64,000 nucleotides of DNA from Sva-07 sp963793335 (GCA_963793335.1 CAWBZS010000018.1:6934-70933); one strand, 5' to 3'. Positions 9,382 through 18,071 are shown, counted from the stretch's first letter. The notes: a model not told the origin generated them from the letters alone. Numbers and translations: made by a program.

Positions 9382-10170
9382 TCAGGCGTCCCATCGCACG
9401 CCGCTGTAATCGACCGACCAGAGCGTGAGCCCGGTGGGTGGAGCGACGCGTCCAGCCGCGTCACGGTCGCGAGCCGCCAGGACCGCGGGCACCGACGTTG
9501 CTGGGCGACGGCCGAGTCCCACGTCCACCAAGGTGCCGACGATGCTTCGCACCATCTGGTGACAGAACGACGAGGCGGTGATCTCGAAGCGGTGCAATCG
9601 ATCGAACCCGCCGACGTGTTCCCAGTGCGCGGCGCGAAGATGACGCACCAGGCTCGGCTCGACCATGCCCTCTGCGGGCTTCGGACGCCGACAGAACGAT
9701 GAGAAGTCGTGTTCGCCGAGCAGCGAAGTCGCTGCAGAGTTCATCGCCTCGACGTCGAGCGGGTGCGGCACATGCCAGGCCCGGCCGGCCAGCAGCGGGT
9801 TCGGGGCGGCGTCGTTCCAGACGTCGTAGCGGTAGGTACGCCCGGTGGCCGAGAATCGGGCCGAGAAGTCCTCGGGAGCCCAGCCGATGTCGCGTGCAGC
9901 GACGTCCGGTGCGCACATCGTGTTGATGCTGCGTTGCAGGCGAGCGAGGTCGGTGTCGGCGGGAAGTACCCCAGAGATCACCTGACCCCAGGCGTGGACA
10001 CCAGCGTCGGTGCGACCGGCACCGGTCAGGACCACCGGCTCACGCACCACCGTCTCGACGGCGGCTCGAACCACACCCATCACCGTACGGACGCCAACAC
10101 TCTCGGCGAACCCACGAAAACTCGTGCCGTCGTAGGCGACGGTCAGGCGGGCGTTGCGACCTTCAGGCAT
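9382..10170 (-). CDS. truA: tRNA pseudouridine(38-40) synthase TruA
   Basis: This 262-residue enzyme isomerises uridines 38-40 in the anticodon arm of tRNAs. The catalytic aspartate lies in GAGRTDAGVHAWGQV. VAYDGTSFRGFA at the N-terminus and SFCHQMVRSIVGTLVDVG near the C-terminus are family hallmarks. A frame open to 10269 would overlap rplQ; the ATG at 10170 gives the normal start. It lies 22 bp after rplQ at the end of the alpha operon, a common place for truA. Confidence 0.95.
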   Translation of the reverse strand: MPEGRNARLTVAYDGTSFRGFAESVGVRTVMGVVRAAVETVVREPVVLTGAGRTDAGVHAWGQVISGVLPADTDLARLQRSINTMCAPDVAARDIGWAPEDFSARFSATGRTYRYDVWNDAAPNPLLAGRAWHVPHPLDVEAMNSAATSLLGEHDFSSFCRRPKPAEGMVEPSLVRHLRAAHWEHVGGFDRLHRFEITASSFCHQMVRSIVGTLVDVGLGRRPATSVPAVLAARDRDAAGRVAPPTGLTLWSVDYSGVRWDA

Positions 10171-10192
10171 TCCGCAACGCCCGAACTGCAGC

Positions 10193-10561
10193 TCAGACGA
10201 GTTCGATGCGCGCCATCTGGGCATTGTCGCCGTGGCGGCCGCCCATCTTGAGGATGCGGGTGTACCCACCGTTGCGCTCGGCGTAGCGCGGTGCGACGTC
10301 GTGCACCAGTTTGTAGGTCATTTCCTTGTCGCCGAGGAAGGCCTCGATCTGGCGGATCCGGTGCACCTGCATCGGGCCCTCTTCCTGGGCCTTCTTCGCC
10401 TTGGTGATCAGCTTCTCCGCGATCGGGCGGAGGTGCTTGGCCTTTGCCTCGGAGGTGGTGATCGCCTCGGCGGCGAACAGCGACGCTGCCAGGTTGGCCA
10501 TCATCAGGCGCTGGTGCGCGGCGGAGCTTCCGAATCGGCGGGAGCGGCGTGGAGTGGGCAT
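10193..10561 (-). CDS. rplQ: 50S ribosomal protein L17
   Basis: This 122-residue protein lines the exit-tunnel region of the large subunit. It has the typical segments RRFGSSAAHQRLMMANLAASL, ITTSEAKAKHLRPIAEKLIT and a Gly-rich YTRILKMGGRHGDNA end. It directly follows rpoA by 35 bp, the normal order at the end of the alpha operon. Confidence 0.97.
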   Translation of the reverse strand: MPTPRRSRRFGSSAAHQRLMMANLAASLFAAEAITTSEAKAKHLRPIAEKLITKAKKAQEEGPMQVHRIRQIEAFLGDKEMTYKLVHDVAPRYAERNGGYTRILKMGGRHGDNAQMARIELV

Positions 10562-10596
10562 CGTTCAATCGTCTTTCGTTCGGTGCGTCGCGGCGA

Positions 10597-11529
10597 TCAG
10601 CCGCGCAGCGTGAGACCGCGCTCGTCGAGCTTGGCCTTCACCTCGTCGAGGCTCTTCTGGCCGAAGTTGGTGATGTTGAGCAGGTCGTCTTCGGTCTTGG
10701 TCAGCAGTTCGCCGACCGTGTTGACCTGCGCCCGCTTGAGGCAGTTGTTCGGACGCTCCGACAGATCGAGGTCCTCGATCGGGAGGTCGAGGTCAGGCGA
10801 GCTGACCGTGGCGTCGACCACTTCGCCGAGCTCGAGGCCCTGCGGCTCGTCGGACATCGTGGCGACGAGATCGACCAGCGAACGCAGTGTGGCACCGGCG
10901 GAAGCGAGTGCATCGTTCGGGGTGATCGAACCGTCGGTCTCGATCTCGATCACGAGACGGTCGTAGTTGGTCGACTGCTCGACGCGCGTCGGCTCGACCT
11001 GGAAGGCGACACGGCGGACCGGGCTGAAGATGGCGTCGATCGGGATCACGCCGATGACCCGGTTGTCGTCCTCACGATTGCTCGACAGGTACCCGCGCCC
11101 CTGCTCGACGGTGAGGTCGATCGCAAGACGGCCCTTCGAGTTCAGCGTTGCGATGTGCAGCTCCCCATTGAGGACCTCGACGTCGGCTGGGCACTCGATG
11201 TCGGCGGCGGTGACCGCACCTGCACCCCGAGCGTCGAGACGCATCGTGACCGCTTCGTCGGACACCGACGTGACCACGATGTCCTTGAGGTTCAAGATGA
11301 TGTCGGTCACGTCCTCGGCAACGCCGGGGATCGTGTCGAATTCGTGGAGGGAGTCATCGAAGCGGGCAGTGGTGATCGCCGCGCCGGGGATCGACGACAG
11401 CAGCGTGCGGCGCAGGGAGTTCCCGAGCGTGTGGCCGAAGCCGGGCTCGAGTGGACCGACGGCGAAACGGCCGCGGTTGTCCGACTCCTCGCCGAGAGCT
11501 TCGATGGTGGGGCGCTGCATGACGAGCAT
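10597..11529 (-). CDS. rpoA: DNA-directed RNA polymerase subunit alpha
   Basis: This 310-residue protein forms the dimeric scaffold of RNA polymerase. The N-terminal domain has EPGFGHTLGNSLRRTLLSSIPGAA, used for dimerisation and beta/beta' binding. After a short acidic linker (about 225-240), the C-terminal domain LSERPNNCLKRAQVNTVGELL binds UP elements and activators. It is in the usual place between rpsD and rplQ. The start codon is ATG at 11529, with a second in-frame ATG at 11520. Confidence 0.97.
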   Translation of the reverse strand: MLVMQRPTIEALGEESDNRGRFAVGPLEPGFGHTLGNSLRRTLLSSIPGAAITTARFDDSLHEFDTIPGVAEDVTDIILNLKDIVVTSVSDEAVTMRLDARGAGAVTAADIECPADVEVLNGELHIATLNSKGRLAIDLTVEQGRGYLSSNREDDNRVIGVIPIDAIFSPVRRVAFQVEPTRVEQSTNYDRLVIEIETDGSITPNDALASAGATLRSLVDLVATMSDEPQGLELGEVVDATVSSPDLDLPIEDLDLSERPNNCLKRAQVNTVGELLTKTEDDLLNITNFGQKSLDEVKAKLDERGLTLRG

Positions 11530-11588
11530 TGGTGCCGGGACCTTTCCGGGGTGTTCGAGTGACGAGCGGGTGCGTGGAGAAGCGGGGA

Positions 11589-12206
11589 TTACTTGGAGTA
11601 GAGCTCGACGATGAGCGATTCGCGAACGGGCACATCGATGTGCTCACGTTCGGGCAGGCTGCGAACCGTGACGGCCTTGCCGCCGTCGCTCGCTTCGAGC
11701 CAGCCCACGAGTGAGCGGTCGAGCGTGTCGATGTTGTGCTGCACGACGATCATCTTCTGTGCCTTGGGCGACAACGAGATGACGTGACCCTGCTTGCAGC
11801 GGAAGCTGGCGATGTCGACGCGTTTGCCGTCGACGTGGATCAGGCCGTGGTTGACGAACTGGCGTGCCTGCGGGCGACTCGACGCCCAACCGGCGCGGTA
11901 GACCACGTTGTCGAGGCGCTGCTCGAGCAGGCGCAACAGGATTTCGCCCGTGGGGCCCTGCTGCCGCTGCGCTTCGAGGTAGGTCTTGTGGAACTGACGT
12001 TCGAGCACGCCGTAGATGTACTTCGCCTTCTGCTTCTCCTGCATCTGGGCGAGGTACTCGCTGCCGGCGTTGCGGCGACGGGTACGACCGTGCTGGCCCG
12101 GGGGGAACGGGCGACGCTCGAGGGCCTGGCGACCCTTTTCGTTTTCGAAGATGTTGACCGAGAGGCGGCGCGAGATGCGCACCTTGGGTCCGGTGTAGCG
12201 AGCCAT
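11589..12206 (-). CDS. rpsD: 30S ribosomal protein S4
   Basis: This is a 205-residue primary 16S rRNA-binding protein. It starts MARYTGPKVRISRRL and carries the S4 RNA-binding domain (LEQRLDNVVYRAGWASSRPQARQFVNHGLI). The N-terminal zinc cysteines found in some S4 proteins are absent, so this is the Cys-minus form. It lies between rpsK and rpoA in the alpha operon. In many bacteria S4 is the operon's translational repressor. Confidence 0.97.
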   Translation of the reverse strand: MARYTGPKVRISRRLSVNIFENEKGRQALERRPFPPGQHGRTRRRNAGSEYLAQMQEKQKAKYIYGVLERQFHKTYLEAQRQQGPTGEILLRLLEQRLDNVVYRAGWASSRPQARQFVNHGLIHVDGKRVDIASFRCKQGHVISLSPKAQKMIVVQHNIDTLDRSLVGWLEASDGGKAVTVRSLPEREHIDVPVRESLIVELYSK

Positions 12207-12219
12207 GATCAGTTACTCC

Positions 12220-12615
12220 TCAGCCGCGCCGACGCTTGGGTTGACGGCAGCCGTTGTGGGCAACCGGGGTGACGTCCTTGATCGAGATGACCTCGATGCC
12301 GGCCTGCTGGATCGAGCGCACGGCGGTGTCGCGACCCGAGCCGGGGCCCTTGACCTGCACCTCGGCACGCTTCAAGCCGTGCTCCATCGCGGCGCGGGCG
12401 GCCTTCTCGGCGGCCTGCTGCGCGGCGTACGGGGTGCTCTTGCGGCTCCCCTTGAACCCAACGCCACCCGACGATGCCCAGGCGATGACGTTGCCCTGGG
12501 GGTCGGTGATCGAGACGATGGTGTTGTTGAACGAGCTCTTGATGTGCACCACGCCGGTGGTGACATTCTTGCGGTCGCGCTTGCGCGGCCGGCGACTGGT
12601 GGTCTGCTTCGCCAT
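12220..12615 (-). CDS. rpsK: 30S ribosomal protein S11
   Basis: This is a 131-residue platform protein of the small subunit. The motifs VVHIKSSFNNTIVSITD, SSGGVGFKGSRKSTPYAAQ, VKGPGSGRDTAVR and the terminal VTPVAHNGCRQPKRRR are all family-typical. It overlaps the rpsM stop region by one base, so translational coupling is likely. Confidence 0.97.
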   Translation of the reverse strand: MAKQTTSRRPRKRDRKNVTTGVVHIKSSFNNTIVSITDPQGNVIAWASSGGVGFKGSRKSTPYAAQQAAEKAARAAMEHGLKRAEVQVKGPGSGRDTAVRSIQQAGIEVISIKDVTPVAHNGCRQPKRRRG

Positions 12616-12995
12616 TACTTCCTCACTGCCTTCTTCTTGTTGGCGACGGTGCGCTTGGGGCCCTTGCGGGTGCGGGCGTTCGTGTGGGTGCGCTGACCGC
12701 GAACGGGCAGGCCCTTGCGGTGACGGACACCCTGCAGGCAGCCGATCTCGATCTTGCGCTTGATGTCGCCCTGCACGTCACGACGCAGATCGCCCTCGAT
12801 CTTGAGGTTCTGGTCGATGTAGGAGCGAATGCGGTTGACCTCGTCCTCGGTGAGGTTCGACACCTTGGTGTTCGGGTCGAGTTCGAGTTGCGCGCAAATG
12901 GTCTGCGCAGTGGGCAGACCAATTCCGAAGATGTAGGTGAGCGAGATTTCCAACCGCTTTTCGCGGGGGATGTCGACGCCGGCGATACGTGCCAT
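12615..12995 (-). CDS. rpsM: 30S ribosomal protein S13
   Basis: This 126-residue protein of the small-subunit head forms the bridge to L5. It starts ARIAGVDIPREKRLEISLTYI and contains the helix-two-turn-helix and GLPVRGQRTHTNARTRKGP segments. Its basic C-terminal tail, which reaches the P site, is intact. It overlaps rpsK by one base. Confidence 0.97.
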   Translation of the reverse strand: MARIAGVDIPREKRLEISLTYIFGIGLPTAQTICAQLELDPNTKVSNLTEDEVNRIRSYIDQNLKIEGDLRRDVQGDIKRKIEIGCLQGVRHRKGLPVRGQRTHTNARTRKGPKRTVANKKKAVRK

Positions 12996-13014
12996 GTGAT
13001 TTCTCCTGTGCCCC

Positions 13015-13128
13015 TCAGCCCTGACGCTGCTTGTGGCGGGGATTGGTGCAGATGACCATGATGCGACGATGGCGACGAATCACCTTGCAGTTGTCGCACA
13101 TCGGCTTGACGCTGGGTCGAACTTTCAT
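13015..13128 (-). CDS. rpmJ: 50S ribosomal protein L36
   Basis: This 37-residue protein has the canonical zinc ribbon CDNC...CTNPRH, with ligands Cys11, Cys14, Cys27 and His32. It starts MKVRPSVKPMCDNCK. It lies 10 bp downstream of infA and 19 bp upstream of rpsM, the normal alpha-operon order. It is the zinc-dependent (C+) paralogue. Confidence 0.96.
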   Translation of the reverse strand: MKVRPSVKPMCDNCKVIRRHRRIMVICTNPRHKQRQG

Positions 13129-13138
13129 GGTTGCTCTC

Positions 13139-13363
13139 TTACTTGTACCTGTACGTGATGCGACCTCGGGTGAGGTCGTAGGGGGTGAGTTCCACCTGCA
13201 CCTTGTCGCCGGGCAGAATACGGATGTAGTGCATCCGCATCTTGCCGGAGATGTGCGCCAAGACTTCATGTCCGTTGTCGAGCGCGACCTTGAACATGGC
13301 ATTGGGAAGCGATTCGAGGATCTTGCCTTCCAGCACGATCGCATCTTCCTTTGGCTTTGGCAG
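13139..13363 (-). CDS. infA: Translation initiation factor IF-1, probable CTG start
   Basis: This OB-fold factor blocks the A site during initiation. The conserved body KPKEDAIVLEGKILESLPNAMF... to RGRITYRYK is 73 residues. No ATG, GTG or TTG occurs at the expected position: the codon before PKPKEDAIV is CTG at 13363-13361. An AGGAG sequence lies exactly six bases upstream of it. Earlier in-frame starts (GTG 13435, ATG 13420) lack a Shine-Dalgarno and would add about 20 non-homologous residues. A CTG start is therefore the best reading. It begins the infA-rpmJ-rpsM-rpsK-rpsD-rpoA-rplQ-truA unit. Confidence 0.85.
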   Translation of the reverse strand: MPKPKEDAIVLEGKILESLPNAMFKVALDNGHEVLAHISGKMRMHYIRILPGDKVQVELTPYDLTRGRITYRYK

Positions 13364-13470
13364 GGGCTTCTCCTCGCTCGGTCGGGTGTTGTGGGCTTGT
13401 CGGTGACTGTTTCGTGGCATCTGAGTCGTCGACACAGCGCACGGAAGGTCTGCGAACAGACCGGCGTTTG

Positions 13471-13499
13471 ATGCTAGCGGCGTGGTTGAACAGTTCCAA
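13471..13499 (-). promoter_or_regulatory. Promoter for the infA/alpha operon (-35 TTGGAA, 17 bp, -10 TAGCAT)
   Basis: On the minus strand TTGGAA (13499-13494) and TAGCAT (13476-13471) are 17 bp apart. The predicted transcript start near 13464 leaves a leader of about 100 nt to the CTG start of infA. A palindrome, ACGGGATTTCCCGT at 13511-13524, lies just upstream in the 250-bp divergent gap to the DsbA-like gene and might bind a regulator. The hexamers are identical to those of the rplC promoter at 29968-29996. Confidence 0.65.
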
Positions 13500-13611
13500 T
13501 GAGTTGGTCCACGGGATTTCCCGTCTCGTGTGCTAGAGCGCCCGTTATGGTCGACAGCGAGTCGTTCCCCTCCAGTTCCACCGCCCCACCCAACCCCCCA
13601 AGGAGTGAGTG

Positions 13612-14430
13612 ATGCGTTTGCACCGCTTGGTGATCCCCGCGGCCGCCTTCACCGTGGCGCTCGGTGTCGCCGCCTACACGCTGCTCGACGATGACGACGT
13701 GCCGATCGTCGACACGTCCGGAATCGACACACCTGGAATCGACACGGCCGACGTCGATTCGTCCACACCCCCCGCCTCCGTCGAGGAAGAACGCCCGGGA
13801 CGTGAGTGGATGACACCGATCAGGGTGGCCGACCCAGCGATGGCCATCGGCGACCCCGATGCACCATTGGTGATGGTCACCTTCGAGTCGTTCGGCTGTC
13901 TGTGGTGCGGCAACTTCCACCGACTCACCATGCCCGAGGTGTACGAGAAGTACGTCGACACCGGACTGCTCCGAATCGAATCGCGGATGATGCCCTACGA
14001 GGAACGGGCGCTTCCTGGCGCACTCGTCGGCACCGCGGCCGGCCTGCAGGACCGGTACTGGGAGTTGGCCGAGGTCTTGTACCCGTTCATCTCCGGCGAT
14101 GGTGACGCGCCGATCGGCCGCAACCTGAGCCCGACCGAACTGGGCGACTACCGCGAGCGACAGTCCGAAGCTGCGATGCTGGCCGAGGTCGAACGACGGG
14201 CCGACGACATCGACCTCGACTACGAGAAGTTCCTCGCCGACTACCGATCGCCCGAGGCCCGCCAGCGAGTGGCGAACGACACCGACATCGGCTACGCCGT
14301 CGGCTTCACCGGCACGCCGGCGATGGTGGTCAACGGCGTCCCGCTCGGCGGATACGTCAGCTTCGAGTCCTTCGACGAATTCCTGACGTCGGTGCTCGAC
14401 GCCTCGACGTCCGACTCGACCGCCGACTGA
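13612..14430 (+). CDS. Membrane-anchored DsbA-like thiol:disulfide oxidoreductase
   Basis: This 272-residue protein has an N-terminal hydrophobic segment (about residues 5-24) acting as signal or anchor, then an acidic linker and a thioredoxin-fold domain. The active site is CLWC in ESFGCLWCGNFH. The cis-proline loop is TGTPAMVVNG near the C-terminus. It should make or isomerise disulfides outside the membrane. ATG at 13612 follows AGGAG by 6 bases; an adjacent GTG at 13609 is less well placed. Its stop overlaps the ccdA start as TGATG, so the two are coupled and CcdA probably supplies reducing power. Confidence 0.85.
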   Translation: MRLHRLVIPAAAFTVALGVAAYTLLDDDDVPIVDTSGIDTPGIDTADVDSSTPPASVEEERPGREWMTPIRVADPAMAIGDPDAPLVMVTFESFGCLWCGNFHRLTMPEVYEKYVDTGLLRIESRMMPYEERALPGALVGTAAGLQDRYWELAEVLYPFISGDGDAPIGRNLSPTELGDYRERQSEAAMLAEVERRADDIDLDYEKFLADYRSPEARQRVANDTDIGYAVGFTGTPAMVVNGVPLGGYVSFESFDEFLTSVLDASTSDSTAD

Positions 14431-15263
14431 TGCCGCTGACCGGCGACGTCGGCTACGTCGCAGCGCTGGCCGGTGGCGTCCTCGCACTGCTCAGCCCATG
14501 CGGCGCGCTGCTGTTGCCGTCGTTCTTCGCCTACGCGTTCAACGATCCGAGCACGTTGCTGGCGCGCACCGGCGTGTTCTACCTGGGCCTGATCACCACG
14601 TTGGTACCACTGGGCGTCTCGGCGTCGTCGTTGACCGTGTTCGTGCGGTCCAACCAGGAGACGGTGGTCACCACGGCCGGGTTCGTCGTCATCGCACTCG
14701 GACTCCTGACGGCCTTCGGCGGCGGTTTCTTCCTCGCCGGACGCCGGGTGCGCGAGCGCAGCGCCACCGCTGGCACCTCCAATGGATCGGTCTATGCGCT
14801 GGGGCTCGCGTACGGGCTGACCGGTTTCTGCACCGGCCCGATCCTCGGTTCGATCCTCGTGCTCGCTGCGGCAGGGGGACAGCCAGTTCGCGGCGGCCTG
14901 CTGCTTGCGGTGTACGCCCTCGGCATGACGATCCCACTCGTGGCGCTGGCGTTGCTCTGGGGGCGCCTCGGAGAACGAGCACACAAGTGGCTGCGGGGAC
15001 GCGATGTCCACATCGGTCGGTTCGTGTTTCATTCGACATCGTTGGTCTCGGGGCTGCTGATGGCGGTGGTCGGCGTGGTGATGGTCGTCGGAGGCGGCGC
15101 GCTCGTCGAGTCGAACACCCTGGCGCTCGCAGGTGTGCGCGCCGAAGAATGGGCCACGGACCTGGGCAGCCGTTTGCCCGATGAGCTGCTCGCACTGGTG
15201 GCCGTGCTCGCGACCGGGACCTGGCTCGTGGTGCGCTGGCGCCAGCCCGAGTCGGACCGATGA
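14430..15263 (+). CDS. ccdA: Cytochrome c biogenesis protein CcdA-type transmembrane thiol reductant transporter
   Basis: This 277-residue integral membrane protein has about six transmembrane helices and belongs to the DsbD-beta/CcdA family. It moves electrons from cytoplasmic thioredoxin to extracytoplasmic thiol proteins. The two redox cysteines are in LLSPCGALLLPS (helix 1) and GFCTGPILGS (helix 4), both with the family proline/glycine context. It starts within the stop of the DsbA-like gene. No ccsA/ccsB cytochrome maturation genes are nearby, so the partner is most likely the adjacent thioredoxin-fold protein. Confidence 0.88.
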   Translation: MPLTGDVGYVAALAGGVLALLSPCGALLLPSFFAYAFNDPSTLLARTGVFYLGLITTLVPLGVSASSLTVFVRSNQETVVTTAGFVVIALGLLTAFGGGFFLAGRRVRERSATAGTSNGSVYALGLAYGLTGFCTGPILGSILVLAAAGGQPVRGGLLLAVYALGMTIPLVALALLWGRLGERAHKWLRGRDVHIGRFVFHSTSLVSGLLMAVVGVVMVVGGGALVESNTLALAGVRAEEWATDLGSRLPDELLALVAVLATGTWLVVRWRQPESDR

Positions 15264-15308
15264 CTGCATGACGTCGTTACCCTCGCCCCGGTGGTTGATG
15301 GAGCAGGC

Positions 15309-16745
15309 ATGAGCAGCGCGCGACGTCGCGTGCAGACCGCGCTCGATGCCCGTGACGACTACAAACGTTGGGTCCTGCTCACCGGTCTCGCCGGCATGTT
15401 CGCGACCACGTTCCCCGTGACGTTGCTGGCGGTCAGCCTGTCGACGATCGCCGACGACTTCCAGGCAACCGAGACCTTGATCGCGTGGGTGATCTCGGCG
15501 CCGCTGCTCGCATCTGCGGTCGCACTGCCCATTCTCGGCAAGTTGGGCGACCTCTACGGCCACCGCCGCGTGTTTCTGACCGGGTTCACGATCTCGACGG
15601 CGATCACGGCGCTCACCGTGTTCGCCTGGGATCCGATCTCGCTGATCGCGATGCGTGGCCTGGCAGTGATGATCGGTGGTGCGACGATCCCGTCGTCGAT
15701 GGCGTTGATCAACAGTGTCTACGGCCGGAGCGAACGCGCCAAGGCGATGGGCTGGTGGTCGCTGGTGGCCGCCGGATCACCGGCGATCGGGCTGGTGATC
15801 GGTGGTCCGCTGATCGACGCGGTCGGCTGGCGCCCGATGTTCGGAATCCAGGCGGCGCTGTCGATCATCCCGGTCGTCGCTGCGTATCTGATCTTGCGCG
15901 AAACCCCGTTGCGTACCGATGTCGGCTTCGACGTCGCTGGCGCCGTCACGCTCGCCGTCGCCACCGGCTCGATCATGTTCGCGCTCAACCAGGTGCCGCT
16001 GCGCGGCCTCGACGGCGTCATCGTCGGCGCGCTGGCCGTCGGTGTCGTCGGTGTGGCGGCGTTCTGCGCCGTCGAGATGCGGGTCGACTTCCCACTGCTC
16101 CCACTCGAGTTCTTCCGACGTCGCAACTTCACCACGTCGTTGCTCGCCGCGCTGTTCTCCGGTGCCGCCTACATGGGCGGCTTCGTCCTGGCGCCGCTGA
16201 TGTTGCAGTCGGTGTTCGCGCTGTCGGTGTCGGCAACATCGTTGGTGATGCTGTTGCGGCCCGCCTCGTTCGCGATCACCTCACCCATCGGCGGCACGCT
16301 GGCGTCACGGATCGGCGAGCGACCGGTCGCCATGTTCGGCTCGCTGGGGATCGCGGTCGCCCTGGTGTTGCTCGGGCTCGGAGGCACCGCCGATCTGTTG
16401 TGGATCGTCGTGGTCGGATTGGTCATGCAGGGCATCGGCAACGGCACCGCCCAGCCGACGATCACCGCGACGATGTCGAACTCGGTCGACGAGGCAGATC
16501 TCGGAATCGCCGCAGCCGCTCAGCGCATGGCGTTCCAGGTCGGCAGCGCCCTCGGCATCTCGACGCTCACCTCGATCTATGGCGGCACCGAACAGGCATC
16601 CGATTTTCTCACCGCGTACCTCGTCGGGGCAGCGATCGGGGCGATGGCGTTGCTGTTCGCCGCGATGATGCGATCAACCCCCGTCGACATCACCAGCGCC
16701 GAGCAACCCGACAGCGACCAGACACTCGCGCTGCGGACCGACTGA
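15309..16745 (+). CDS. MFS multidrug-type exporter (DHA2-like)
   Basis: This is a 478-residue major facilitator superfamily permease with about 14 predicted hydrophobic helices, as in EmrB/QacA-type drug:H+ antiporters. The loop 2-3 signature GKLGDLYGHRRVFL and the motif-C-like helix LVAAGSPAIGLVIGGPLID are visible. ATG at 15309 has GGAG five bases upstream; a GTG at 15291 is an alternative. The substrate is unknown. It lies 45 bp after ccdA on the same strand and may be cotranscribed. Confidence 0.85.
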   Translation: MSSARRRVQTALDARDDYKRWVLLTGLAGMFATTFPVTLLAVSLSTIADDFQATETLIAWVISAPLLASAVALPILGKLGDLYGHRRVFLTGFTISTAITALTVFAWDPISLIAMRGLAVMIGGATIPSSMALINSVYGRSERAKAMGWWSLVAAGSPAIGLVIGGPLIDAVGWRPMFGIQAALSIIPVVAAYLILRETPLRTDVGFDVAGAVTLAVATGSIMFALNQVPLRGLDGVIVGALAVGVVGVAAFCAVEMRVDFPLLPLEFFRRRNFTTSLLAALFSGAAYMGGFVLAPLMLQSVFALSVSATSLVMLLRPASFAITSPIGGTLASRIGERPVAMFGSLGIAVALVLLGLGGTADLLWIVVVGLVMQGIGNGTAQPTITATMSNSVDEADLGIAAAAQRMAFQVGSALGISTLTSIYGGTEQASDFLTAYLVGAAIGAMALLFAAMMRSTPVDITSAEQPDSDQTLALRTD

Positions 16746-16767
16746 TCCGCCGCAGGCGGTGGAAACC

Positions 16768-17364
16768 ATGGCCGAACTCGCTGCTGCGATGGTGGTGTCG
16801 TTCGGGGTGGTCTTCGTGGCCGAACTCGGCGACAAGACCCAACTCCTCGCACTGGGATTCGGAGCACAGCACTCGCTCCGGACGGTGGCGATCGGGCTCA
16901 CCTTGGGGTACGGCGCCGCCAATCTCGTGGCCGCAGTCATCGGTGGCATCCTCGGCGCCTCGCTCCCCGCCCGCCCGATGCAGATCATCGGTGGACTGGT
17001 CTTCTTCGCGTTCGCCTTGCTCGCTGTCCGACGGGCGGCGTCGAACGCGAGCACCGACGACGGCGCCGAGTCGGACCGGGCGGCCACGAGCGGTGGTGCG
17101 GTTGGGGCGACCCTGTCGATTGCGGCTGCGATCGCGCTCGCAGAGATGGGCGACAAGACCCAGATCGCCACGGCCACGCTCGCATCGCAGTCGCCGCCGG
17201 TCGCCGTGTGGCTGGGCGCCACGCTGGGAGCAGCGGCGAGCGGCATGGTTGGCGCAGTCGCCGGGAGTGTGGTCGGCGATCGCATCGCCGTTCGAACCCT
17301 CCACCTGGCCTCGGCGGCGCTGTTCGTCGCATTCGGTGTTGCGATGCTCGCCGGTTGGTTCTGA
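16768..17364 (+). CDS. TMEM165/GDT1 family cation transporter
   Basis: This 198-residue membrane protein has two repeats, each with the family motif E-x-G-D-K-T/S: VFVAELGDKTQLLALG near residue 15 and LAEMGDKTQIATATLA near residue 125. Six or seven transmembrane helices are expected. Bacterial and eukaryotic homologues move Mn2+ or Ca2+ in exchange for protons. The ATG at 16768 is chosen; a GTG at 16759 would add three residues. It closely follows the MFS gene and converges on the tetR-type gene. Confidence 0.9.
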   Translation: MAELAAAMVVSFGVVFVAELGDKTQLLALGFGAQHSLRTVAIGLTLGYGAANLVAAVIGGILGASLPARPMQIIGGLVFFAFALLAVRRAASNASTDDGAESDRAATSGGAVGATLSIAAAIALAEMGDKTQIATATLASQSPPVAVWLGATLGAAASGMVGAVAGSVVGDRIAVRTLHLASAALFVAFGVAMLAGWF

Positions 17365-17396
17365 GTTGGATGATCCTGTTGCAGGGTGTGCGGATG

Positions 17397-18035
17397 TCAG
17401 GACGTCGGTGAGCGCAACAGGTCACCGCGCAAGAGCGCCTGGATGGCATCGATGGCGCAGCGATGCTGCGCCGTGGTCTCCGAGGCGCCTTCGGTGAGCC
17501 CGATCAACATGATGCGGATGAACTCCACCATCCGCTCACGGTCGTGCGGACGCACCTCGCCCGTGGCGACGCCGGCGTCGACGACCGCGACGAAGAACTC
17601 GTCGCGAGCGGCGTCTGCTCGCGCCAGGCGTTCGGCGATCTCCGGAAACCGGCGCATGTCGTTGCGCACGGTGCCGACGAAGAGCGCGAGGGTGTGGTCC
17701 TCGACGTTCATCCGGTGTGCTGCCTCGAGCATCCCTTCGAACTTGCCGAGGAAGGTGTCCGACGCCTCGACTGCTTCCACGAAGCGGCCGTAGACCCGGC
17801 GCTGCATGTCGAGGTGTACCGCCACGTAGAGATCGAGCTTCGACTCGAAGTAGTGATACAGCGCACCGGTGGTGATGCCTGCCGCCTCGGCGAGCGACCG
17901 ATTGGTGACCGCGCCGTAGCCCCGATCGGCGAACTGCCGACGGGCATTGTCGATGATTGCCCGTCGCGTGTCGGCCGAGTCGGTGGCCGGGGGTCGTCCC
18001 CGTCTGCGAGGCCCCGCCGCTGCAGTGTCGACCAT
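17397..18035 (-). CDS. TetR/AcrR family transcriptional regulator
   Basis: This is a 212-residue one-domain regulator. The N-terminal helix-turn-helix region reads RQFADRGYGAVTNRSLAEAAGITTGALYHYFESK (about residues 30-65), typical of TetR DNA-binding domains. A proline/arginine-rich stretch (PRRRGRPP) precedes it. The C-terminal ligand domain is not diagnostic. The frame is open upstream to 18347 but that part overlaps adk, so ATG 18035 is used. It lies 47 bp downstream of adk on the same strand and converges on the GDT1-type gene. Its targets are not evident; the MFS exporter of the same block is a possible one. Confidence 0.88.
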   Translation of the reverse strand: MVDTAAAGPRRRGRPPATDSADTRRAIIDNARRQFADRGYGAVTNRSLAEAAGITTGALYHYFESKLDLYVAVHLDMQRRVYGRFVEAVEASDTFLGKFEGMLEAAHRMNVEDHTLALFVGTVRNDMRRFPEIAERLARADAARDEFFVAVVDAGVATGEVRPHDRERMVEFIRIMLIGLTEGASETTAQHRCAIDAIQALLRGDLLRSPTS

Positions 18036-18061
18036 CACACGAGTATGCACCCGAGCCGTCA

Positions 18062-18071
18062 CACAGCTGTG
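18062..18071. promoter_or_regulatory. Possible operator of the TetR-type regulator (CACAGCTGTG)
   Basis: A 10-bp perfect palindrome, CACAGCTGTG, lies in the 47-bp gap between adk and the TetR-type gene, 27 bp before its start codon. TetR regulators often bind short palindromes near their own start. A 10-bp palindrome can occur by chance, so this is only a candidate. Confidence 0.3.

Noticed and set aside
7054..17364. Blocks A-D considered as prophage or insertion-sequence islands
   Set aside because: No integrase, transposase, phage gene, att-like repeat or composition break was seen; the genes look like ordinary chromosomal genes.
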